DNA from: Bugula neritina
Lineage: Eukaryota; Bryozoa; Gymnolaemata; Cheilostomatida; Bugulidae
Direction of reading: 5' to 3'
NCBI GenBank assembly: GCA_964035545.1
Contig: CAXIUT010000183.1
Span: 1,054,001-1,118,000, forward strand
Length of the DNA stretch: 64,000 bases
Position numbers and translations under genes: made by a program. Shown here one piece after another: positions 48,455 through 58,400 of the stretch. How positions within the stretch are numbered: position 1 is the stretch's first letter; every line of letters begins with the position of its first letter. The notes below the pieces were generated by a model. It was not told the origin of the DNA and made no database searches. It worked only from the letters and a program-made list of their open reading frames with translations.

Positions 48455-51400
48455 CTACATACCTAAATATACGGTAATATACTGAAATATACTGTAACAC
48501 ATTGAAAAAACTGCAACATACTGAAATACACTGCAACGCACTGAAATACACCGCAAAATACTACAACATGCTGAAATACACTGTAACATATTGAAATCCA
48601 CTGCAACACATTGAAATATACTGCAACATACCGAAATATATGGTAAACTACTGAAATAGACTTTAACACATTGAAAAATACTGCAACATACAGAAATATA
48701 CTGTAACACACTGAAATATACTGCAACATACTGAAATATACTGCGACACATTGCAATATACTGTAACATATTGAAATATGCTGTAGCACACTGAAATACA
48801 CTGCAACATCCTACAACATGCTGAAATACACTGTAACATATTGAAATACACTGCAAGAAATTGAAATAGACTGCAACATAACAAAATATATGGTAAACTA
48901 CTGAAATAGACTTTAACACATTGAAAAATACTGCAACATACAGAAATATACTGTAACACACTGAAATATACTGCAACATACTGAAATACACTGTAACATT
49001 CTGAAATATACTGCAACATACTGAAATACACTGCTACATACTGAAATATACTGCAACATACTGCAAAATACTGCAACATACTGAAATACACTGTAACATA
49101 TTGAAGTACACTGCAACACATTGAAATATACTGCAACATGCCAAAATATATGGTAAACAACTGAAATATACTTTAACACATTGAAAAATACTGCAACATA
49201 CTGAAATATACTGCGACACTTTGCAATATACTGTAACATACCGAAATATGCTCTAGCACACTGAAATACACTGCAACTCACTGAAATATACTGCAACATA
49301 CTGAAATATACTGTGACATCCTGAAATATACTGCAACATTCTGAAATACACTGCTACATACTGAAATATACTGCATCATACTGCAACATACTGAAATACA
49401 CTGCAACATACTACAACATACTTAAATACGCTGCAACACATTGAAATATACTGCAACATACCTAAATATATGGTAATATACCGAAATATACTGTAACGCA
49501 ATGCAAAATACTGCAACATACTGAAATACACTGCGACACACTGAAATACGCTGCAAAATACTACAACATACTGAAATAAACTGTAACACATTGAAATACA
49601 CTGCAATACATTGAAAAATAATGCAATATACTGATATATACTGTAACACACTGAAATATACTGCAACATACTGAAATACACTGTAACATACTGAAATATA
49701 CTGTAACATACTGCAACATACTGAAATACACTGTAACATACTGAGATACACTGCCGCATACTGCAACATATTGAACTACACTGCAACACATTGAAATATA
49801 TTGCAACTTATCGAATATATGGAAAACTACTGAAATATACTGTAACGCATTGAAAAAGACTGCAACATACTGAAATATATTGCGACACATTGCAATATAC
49901 TGTAATATACTGAAAAATGCTGTATCACACTGAAATATACTGCAATTCGCTGAAATATACTGCAACATACTGAAATACACCGCAACATCCTACAACATAC
50001 TAAAATACACTGTAACATTTCGAAATACACTGCAACACATTGAATTATACTGCAACATAACGAAATATATGGTAAACTACTGAAATATATTTTAACAAAT
50101 TGAAAAATACTGCAACATACTGAAATATACTGTAACACACTGAAGTATACTGCAACATACTGAAATACACTGTAACATACTGAAATATACTGCAACATAC
50201 TGAAATACACTGCTACATACTGAAATATACTGCAACGTACTGCAACATACTGCAGCATACTGAAATACACTGTAACATACTGAAATACACTGCAACATAC
50301 TACCACATATTGAAATACACTGCAACACATTGAAATGTACTGCAACATACCGAAATATATGGTAAACTACTAAAATATACTGTAACACATTGAAAAATAC
50401 TGCAACATACTGAAATATACTGCGACACCTAGCAATATACTGTAACATACTGAAATATGCTCTAGCACACTGAAATACAATGCAACTTACTGAAATATAC
50501 TGCAACATACTGAAATACACTGCAACATCCTACAATATGCTGAAATACACAGTAACATATTGAAATACACTGCAACACTTTGAAATATACTGCAACATAC
50601 CGAAATATATGGTAAACTACTGCAACATACTACAACATACTGAAATACACTGCAACACATTGAAATATACTGCGACATACCTAGATATACGGTAATATAC
50701 TGAAATATACTGTAACACATTGAAAAATACTGCAACATACTGAAATATACTGTAACACACCGAAATATACTGCAACATACTGAAATACACTGTAACATAC
50801 TGAAATACACTGCTACATACTGAAATATACTGCAACATACTGCAACATACTGAAATACACAGTAACATACTGAAATAAACTGCAACATACTACAACATAT
50901 TGAAATACACTGCAACACATTGAAATATACTGCAACATACCTAAATATACGGTAATATACTGAAATTCACTGTAACGCATTGCAAAATACTGCAACATAC
51001 TGAAATTCACTGCGACACACTGAAATACGCTGCAAAATACTACAACATACTGAAATAAACTGTAACATGTTGAAATACACTGCAACACATTGAAAAATAC
51101 TGCAACATACTGAAATATACTGTAACACACTGAAATATACTGCAACATACTGAAATACACTGTAACATACTGAAATATACTGCAACATACTGAAATACAC
51201 TGCTACATACTGAAATATACTGCAACATACTGCAACATACTGCAATACACTGTAAAATACTGAAATACACTGCAACATACTACAACATATTGAAATACAC
51301 TGCAACACATTGAAATACACTGCAACTTATCGAATATATGGAAAACTACTGAAATATACTGTAACGCATTGAAAAAGACTGCAACATACTGAAATATATT

Positions 51401-51633
51401 GCGACACATTGCAATATACTGTAATATACTGAAAAATGCTGTATCACACTGAAATATACTGCAATTCGCTGAAATATACTGCAACATACTGAAATACACC
51501 GCAACATCCTACAACATACTAAAATACACTGTAACATTTCGAAATACACTGCAACACATTGAAATGTACTGCAACATACCGAAATATATGGTAAACTACT
51601 AAAATATACTGTAACACATTGAAAAATACTGCA
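48455..51633. repeat. Higher-order repeat unit 10, part left of the insertion
   Basis: The segment is collinear with unit 9 at a shift of 5956 bp up to about 51560, where 290 bp present in unit 9 (about 45.60-45.89 kb) are missing. It then runs into the retrotransposon at 51634. The unit resumes after the element at 60256. Confidence 0.85.
51629..51633 (+). other. Target-site duplication, left copy (CTGCA)
   Basis: The five bases before the left LTR are CTGCA, and the five after the right LTR (60251-60255) are also CTGCA. BEL/Pao integration usually duplicates 4-6 bp. CTGCA occurs in most 20-bp array units, so a chance match is possible. The array register is restored exactly when the element and one copy are removed, which supports a true duplication. 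Confidence 0.85.
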
Positions 51634-51823
51634 TGTAATTAATTGGAATGCCAGTGAAATTTCTTGCTCTCATCAAAACAAACAAAGTTAACCAACGTGC
51701 CCATAATTAGAAAACCATTACATTAGTCATGTATATGTAGCTGTTTTGCTTTTATAGCTATGACAAATTTGCACACGAAAGTCAACGAGATTTCCTCATG
51801 TGTATGATTCACTATGACTAAGT

Positions 51824-51833
51824 TATATAAATA
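51824..51833 (+). promoter_or_regulatory. TATA-like box in the 5' LTR
   Basis: TATATAAATA stands about 190 bp into the LTR. A TCAG that could serve as initiator lies at 51847-51850, about 23 bp downstream of the box start. This is a plausible RNA polymerase II promoter for the genomic transcript; the start site is inferred only. The same box recurs in the right LTR at 59697-59706. Confidence 0.55.
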
Positions 51834-52011
51834 GTTTTTTACACCATCAGCTTCCTGAAATGATTCATCCATTGAAGTATATTTTACTCTCAGCTCTCAT
51901 TCTATGCTACACTTTCAGTCAGCTAACATGTAGCATAGACTGCTGAGTAACTTTTCACTTATGTTATATTAAATATTTTGTTGCATTTAAATCAATATTG
52001 TCAAAGTAGAG

Positions 52012-52017
52012 AATAAA
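52012..52017 (+). promoter_or_regulatory. AATAAA hexamer in the 5' LTR
   Basis: This is a canonical polyadenylation hexamer about 190 bp downstream of the TATA-like box. Its copy in the right LTR at 59885-59890 could terminate the element transcript. A second AATAAA is at 52311-52316 (right LTR 60184-60189). The sequence alone does not tell which is used. Confidence 0.45.
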
Positions 52018-52377
52018 TACCTACTACATTAACATCAAAGTTATAAGCTCCATTCCTGGATGGTCTAACAAGGTAATTATTGCTATTGTAGTATTTTTGA
52101 CAATCATTTATGGCATTTGTATTATCCTTTTTTTAATATCAATTTTAATAATTTAGATGGTGTATACTGATTTTTATAGCAAGACTTGTTCTTTATTTGA
52201 AGCTTATTAGTTAGTGTCAAATTATCACTGATAAAAGTTTTATCACATATTATCATTCATTATAGCATATTCACAATTTCATTAATTGTAGTTTTCACGA
52301 CAGTTTTACCAATAAAACATCAGTAGAGACTGAAGACCACATTGTGCCTGTTTACAAACCAGGGATGATAGTTTACA

Positions 52378-53090
52378 GTGAAAACTTGTGACTGGAGTAA
52401 ACAGCTTGCTAATCCTACAACCAGTGGCTTGCGCTAACTTGAGACCAGCGAGACAAACAGCAGCTAGAAAAGACAACTACTGATCCAGCCCCAGCATTGT
52501 TAGATCAGTATAGCATCCATCAACTCTACTGCCAAGTCTCCAGCATTGTCAACAACAGCTACACTGCCAACCACTATAGCAACCAGCACTCACACTCCTG
52601 TCATACATACAAGTTACAGCTAAGTAACCATTACTTCTAAGAATTCATTCACCGCTAATCACACAAGTTAGCAGTATCAGACTCATTGGAATTCAGTAGA
52701 ACGTTGCTAGCTTTGATCAAACATTACACAGAAACTATTTTTTATCACACAAGACTTGATTAAAAAATAATTTCTTTTCTGAGTATTGTAATATTGAAAA
52801 TATTTGTCTTTTTGTAGTCATAGGGAATCATTTCCTTATACTCATTCTGTAAATCTGTTCTTTATATTATTTATCACTGACACTAGGTATCAAATTTACT
52901 TGTGTAATAGTGAAATCATACATATAGAGGCAGTCTTATACTGCAAGTAGGTGCAGTATTCAATTTTCAAATTCAGCTACATATATTAGACAAATACTAC
53001 TTAGTTTTGCATGCACTATTGCACAATCATACATTAGAAACTTTTTGAGAGCAATTAATTTCATTGGCTGGCACTCAAATTCAGTAGCCT
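52378..53090 (+). other. Retrotransposon 5' leader, non-coding
   Basis: This 713-bp stretch between the LTR and the Gag-Pol start has no long reading frame. A primer-binding site is expected at its left end, but no clear match to a tRNA 3' end follows the LTR directly. The first TGG is at 52393 (TGGAGTAAAC), 16 nt in, and I cannot assign it to a tRNA. A very short upstream frame, ATG at 53011 to TAG at 53035-53037 (8 codons), lies 53 nt before the main start. An in-frame TAG at 53085-53087 fixes the main start as the first Met of the open frame. Confidence 0.8.
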
Positions 53091-55430
53091 ATGAGTCATT
53101 ATCATAGCGCACGGCTGCGTGTTCAGCAACACTTAGAGCATATAAAAATATCATTAGAAATTATTAGTGAATTCCATTTGCTAGTAACTCGAGAATTGGC
53201 GGACAACATTACATTAATTCGCGCAAAAGAGCTGCGAAAACAGCTTCTAAACAATCAAACTGTACAAGAAGCCGAACAACATTTAACAGAAGCTCGCGGT
53301 TTAGGTATAAGTGAGGAGAAGCTGCGAAATATACTGCGTGAATTTGATCGTATTGCAGGCGATAGAAAAACTATTTTAACAAAACTTGAGCATTGGCTTC
53401 ATGCAATGGACGCCAATAGTTCTGACGGCGAAAATAGCACTTTCAAAATAGCAAAAGTTGATGTAAGATCTCGCGTGTTACCATCCATCCCTCCCTCAAA
53501 TATTTCAAAAATTGTCAAATCGCATGCTAGTCATTCCTCGAGTAAGTCAAAAAATTCAGTTGAGTCGGAACGCGCTGGGCCTGCCAAATCCGTCAGCGTA
53601 CATAGTTCTGATTATCAATCTAATCACTCCAAGTCAAAGAAATCTCATCATTCTAGTCACCATATTGGCAATTCCAGACATTCTGGATCTAGTGACATAT
53701 CCTCATCTCATGCACCTGATTCCGCTAGTGGTTCTTGGAAAACAAGAACTACTGGTACATCTAGATCCTCCAAATCTAATGCATCATACTATAAAGCTCA
53801 ATTAGCTAAATCTGCGGCTAAAGTTGCTGCTGCTGAAGCAAAGTTTCAAGCAGAGTGTGAAGCTCGGCAGGTTGAAGAGGAAATACAGCGTCTTGAGCTC
53901 AAGCACAAAGAGCAAATCCTCACTCGCAAAGGCCACATTGCCGAGCTGAAACTCAAAGCTGAAATCGATGCAGAGAAAGCTCAGCTCAATGCATTTCAGC
54001 AAGCCCTAGACGATGAGCTTGAAACTGAGCTTAGAGATACTCTCATGAGACCCCCTTCTAGAGCATCTCATAACTCATCGAAGCCTTCACCATTTCTGCA
54101 TTCTCCACATCATATTGACCTCTCAAATCAATTCCCATCAACTGGAGGTCAACCAGCTCACGATATAAAGCAGTCTTTAATGACTAAGGAGGAGTTGCCT
54201 CACCAAAGCCCAGGTATCCACAAAGATCCTTATGAACAATATCCACAAGTCAACTCAGCTGCTCATCTTCCCACACACCAAAATACTCATCCCACACATA
54301 CACACTTGCAATCACCTAACCCACTTACCAATCTGACCACTACAGATTTCTCCGCTGCTATAGGGAAGAGTATAGGTGACTCAATGGCCGCCGCTATGAC
54401 AATGCAAGCCAATCATCTTCCCACTCCTGACAAGTTTACTGGTGATCCGCTTGAGTACGCAGATTGGAAGCTGGCCTTTGATGGTTTGATTGGTTCTTGT
54501 CCATATACCGATTTACAGAAGCTCCATTTGTTGAGAGAGTATGTGGATGGCGATGCCAAGCAGGCTATAAGGGGCTATTTTTCATTGCAAAGTTCAAATG
54601 CGTATCAAGATGCATTACATGCTCTCGAAACTAAGTTTGGTTCGGAAGAGCTGATTGAAGAGCAGTTTCTAGACCGACTAGAAGCATGGCCTAGAGTAAC
54701 TGATGCCAAATCTCTCAAGAGTTACAGTTACTTCTTGAACCAATGTCTATCTGCCTCAAGGCAGATATCTGGTTTGAAAGTCCTGGACAGAAAACGGGAG
54801 AACAAAAAGCTAGCGAGTGTTCTGCCCAACAACCTTCAAGAACGATGGTTAAGACATGCCATTGCAGAGGAGGAAAAGAGAAAAGTGTTCCCTTCCTTTC
54901 ATAAATTTGCAGACTTTGTAGCACATGAGGCTAAAATTTCTTGTAGCAATTTGAGAGAAAAATATAAAAGTGGGTCCAGTAAAACTGCATTCAAGCCAAT
55001 CACCAAACAAAACAACAGCAAACACTCAATTACATTAAAATCTGAAACAACATTACCAACACCAATAGTTTCAAAAACTTCAGAATTAGTCAAAAATCAA
55101 CAAAAACATGCTAATAAGTCACAACACACTGACAGCCAGTCAGCAAAACAACAAAACAGCCTGTCATTTGACCAAAAGCAGAGAAAAGAACCAGAATGTG
55201 CATACTGCCTCTCAAACAAAAAACCCAGATGGAAACACCACACTGCTCACTGCTGGAATTTAGCAAAACTTTCTGCTCAACAAGTAAATGACTTCCTTGC
55301 TAGCAACAGCTTATGTTTCAAATGTGCCGTAAGCGGTCACAGTTACAAAAACTGCAACATGAAACCAGTATGTGAGACATGTAAGCAAGCTCATCCCACA
55401 ACATTTCACCAGAAATACACATCTCAACCC
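53091..55430 (+). other. Gag region of the polyprotein
   Basis: These are residues 1 to about 780. A Ser/His/Lys-rich low-complexity stretch is followed by an Ala/Glu/Lys-rich coiled coil (about 232-315) that probably drives assembly. The conserved block opening at about 444 with TPDKFTGDPLEYADW is the DUF1759-like signature of BEL/Pao Gag. Nucleic-acid binding is indicated by a Cys/His cluster at C703, C706, H720 and C721, a classical CX2CX4HX4C knuckle at C742, C745, H750 and C755, and a further Cys/His group at 761-773. Confidence 0.9.
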
Positions 55431-58400
55431 ACAAAGCAAGCAGATGAAAGTAAAATGCAATGTTCAAACCAAAATAAAGATAGCACAGTATGCAATAATC
55501 TTTCCATAAATACATCACAAACACTCATGTCTATGACTCTTCCTGTTTGGGTTTCTTCTGTCAAAGATCCACATACAAAAGTATTAACATATGCCAACCT
55601 TGACTCAGGCAGCGACTCATGTTATATAACCAATTCTATTGTTGAACAACTCACATGCACCAAAAAACCAACTAAACTGCCAATGGCAACAATGACACAC
55701 CAAAACTTTGAGCTAGATACAATGGTAACCGATGACCTAATCATCAAAGGATATAGCTGCAATAAGGAGGTGAAACTTCCTAATGTGTATTCTGCAGAAG
55801 AAATACCTGCTAAGTATGAGTCTATTCCACAGGCGGGTGCTCTTACCGCCTGGCCACATTTACAAGACTTGGCAAAAAACATGGTCAAGGGACAAAACAT
55901 TTCAGTAGGTCTACTCATTGGAGGCAACTGCCCATTAGCCTTCAAACCTAGAGAGGTAGTAGTGGGAAACGACGCAGACGATGAACCATTTAGCGTACGT
56001 ACTGACCTAGGGTGGGTTATCATGGGTAGTCTAGCTACAAATAACACACATGATGACAATTCAGGCAGCAAAACAACAATAGTCAATAAAACCGTAACTC
56101 ATTCACCCAAGAAAGCTAAAACCACGGTATCTTTCAAATGCCAAACTGAAACATCAAAACAAATTAACAAAATAATAAATATATTGGCTCAAGATTTCAA
56201 GGAATGTGTAACAGACAAAGAAGCGGCTTCTGTAGAAGACCGAGCATTTTTGTCTCTCATGAAACAAGAAACAAAGATCATTGATGGTCATGTCACCATG
56301 CCTCTACCTTTCAAACACAAACCACCACGAAATAACAGTTTTAAAACAGCAAAAAACCGATTCAATTCACTACTGAAAAAGTTCTCTAAGAATCAAAACT
56401 TGGAAAACCAGTACAAAAAGTTCATGGAAGACCTCATTAGCAAGGGTGAGGCTGAAATAGTTCCACAAGGCTTAGCTAGCCATGAGGACAGCACATGGTA
56501 CATACCACATTTCGAGGTATGGCATCCAAAGAAGCCAGGCAAGATTAGAGTAGTCTTCGATGGTGCTGCAAAGACAGATGGAAAGTGCATAAACGACTAT
56601 CTCATGACAGGTCCAGATCATCTAAACAGTCTAACTGGTATCCTCCTTCGCTTCCGCCAGGAACAGATTGCTGTTACATGTGATATTGAGCGAATGTTTC
56701 ACCAATTTCGTGTTGCAACGGAAGATACAGATTATCTCCGATTTTTCTGGCTAGATGAACGTGGTGAAATAGCAGTGTTCCGCATAAAAGTGCATGTGTT
56801 TGGAGCGACCTCGTCTCCTGCATGTGCAACATATGGCCTACGTTATCTGGCTGACCAATACAGCACAGATGATCCATCAAGTCAACAAGCCCGAAACTTC
56901 ATTAGAAATCAGTTCTATGTGGATGACGGCTTGCTTAGTATGCCTGACGCAACATCTGCAACAAAAGTACTTACTGAGGCAATGAGAATTTGCCAACAAG
57001 GTAAAGTACACTTGCACAAGATTCTTTCTAACGAGAAAGAAGTATTAAATTCATTCCCCAAATCTGAACAATCTGCAACTCTGCATGATCTTGACCTAAA
57101 CTCTGACTGTCTTCCAACTGAAAGAACTTTGGGATTGATGTGGAATTCTGAGCAAGATTCCTTTCAGTTTCAAGTTAATCTCGCTAATAAGCCCAACACT
57201 AGACGAGGTGTGCTCTCAAATGTAGCCTCGGTCTTTGATCCACTTGGCCTCATATCACCGGTTATACTGCAAGGTAAAATGGTTCTCCAAGATCTTTGCA
57301 GAAAACATTTAGACTGGGATGATCCTTTAGATGAAAGCATGCTGGCAAAATGGTTGCCATGGAAACAAAGCCTCAACGATCTTGAACACCTATCAATTCC
57401 TAGAAACTACGTACCATCATCATTTGGAACACCTGCTAAGGTTGAGCTCCATACCTTTAGCGACGCGAGTACAACGGGCTACGGCCAATGCTCCTACTTG
57501 CGATTTGTAAGCCCAGCCAAACGTGTGCATGTTGCTTTAATCTGTAGCAAAGGTCGTGTCACTCCGCTCAAAGCTATTACTGTTCCCAGATTGGAACTTC
57601 AAGCAGCACGTGGGGCTGTAGATTTAAGCCTCAAGGCAGCAGAAGAGCTAGGTATGGACAATGTAGCTCAGTACTTTTATTCTGACTCAGAAGTAGTTCT
57701 TGGTTATATAAAGAACACACAGGCTAGATATCACACATTTGTTGCAAATCGAGTTCAGCAAATCCGTGACGGCTCCAATGCCGACAACTGGTTTCATGTC
57801 CCAACTAAACTCAACCCTGCAGATCATGCATCACGTGGGTTATCACCAAAGCAAATTTTCTCTCCTGAGTGCATTTGGTTCACAGGACCAGACTTCTTGT
57901 GGAATGAACCTCTCATACTCCCTCATCAGAAAAAATTCATCAACTCACATGACGATCAAGAAGTGAAAGTTTCATTAGCCACTCAACACATCCTTGCTCC
58001 TCTTAGTCAGCGTATAACCATTTTCTCTAACCTAGATTACACTCTTAAGGTTATTGCTAGAATCCAAACAGCACTATGCAAAACCCCTCTCACTCAGCAA
58101 GAGAAACGCCAAAAAGCGTTACACTCTTTGGTCAAGTCAGTTCAATCAGAATTCTTCACTCCAGAAATCAAGCAACTCCAACAAACTCAGACTACATCTA
58201 AGCATAGCTCCATTGCAAAACTATGCCCATTTCTAGATAAGGCGGGTCTACTCAGGGTGGGAGGAAGGCTACAAAACAGTAAATTGCTATCATTCGAAGA
58301 AAAACATCCTTTACTCTTACCTAAGCATAGTCATCTCACTATGCTTATCATAAATGACACACATGCAAAACTAGGACACCTTGGCTTAGAGTATACTCTG

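Larger units (their letters stand above)
1..51633. repeat. Decamer-based satellite array, left part
   Basis: This is a continuous tandem array with no gene. The basic unit is 20 bp, close to TACTGAAATACACTGCAACA, made of two related decamers: one with a GAAA core and one with a GCAA core. Common variants include CTGTAACA, CTGCGACA, ATTGAAAAA, CTACAACA and CTGCTACA. The 10-bp register is kept almost everywhere; exceptions are a few recognisable 8-, 9- and 13-base units. The plus strand is A+C rich: in the consensus 20-mer 14 of 20 bases are A or C. Decamers are grouped into kilobase higher-order repeats, annotated separately. Long minus-strand open frames rich in Leu, Gln, Tyr, Ile, Ser, Val, Cys and Phe run throughout, but they follow from the unit containing no stop codon in any minus frame. 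The array starts before base 1. Its genomic location (centromeric, subtelomeric or interstitial) cannot be told from the window. Confidence 0.97.
51634..52377 (+). repeat. 5' LTR (744 bp)
   Basis: The LTR begins TGTAATTAATTGG and ends GATAGTTTACA, giving the usual TG...CA ends. It matches the right LTR over its full length with no indel and one substitution (52050 C, 59923 T). It holds a TATA-like box and two AATAAA sites. I could not place the U3/R/U5 borders without transcript data. Confidence 0.97.

Noticed and set aside
1-51633. Hundreds of minus-strand open frames of 60-233 codons with Leu/Gln/Tyr/Ile/Ser/Val/Cys/Phe-rich repeats
   Set aside because: They occur in all three frames at once, follow necessarily from a stop-free 20-bp unit, overlap each other, and have no distinct start context or domain. 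They are not genes on this evidence.
1-51633. CRISPR array
   Set aside because: Units are contiguous with no unique spacers, the period is 10/20 bp, and the setting is eukaryotic.
1-51633. Telomeric repeat
   Set aside because: The decamer does not resemble TTAGGG, TTAGG or other known telomere units, and no G-rich strand exists.
1-51633. Wholesale assembly artefact
   Set aside because: Near-identical long copies raise this concern, but units differ by consistent diagnostic variants and distinct junctions, which simple read-path duplication would not create. Some copy numbers may still be wrong.
52393-52410. TGGAGTAAAC as the primer-binding site
   Set aside because: It is displaced 16 nt from the LTR and matches no tRNA 3' end I know, so it is left unassigned.
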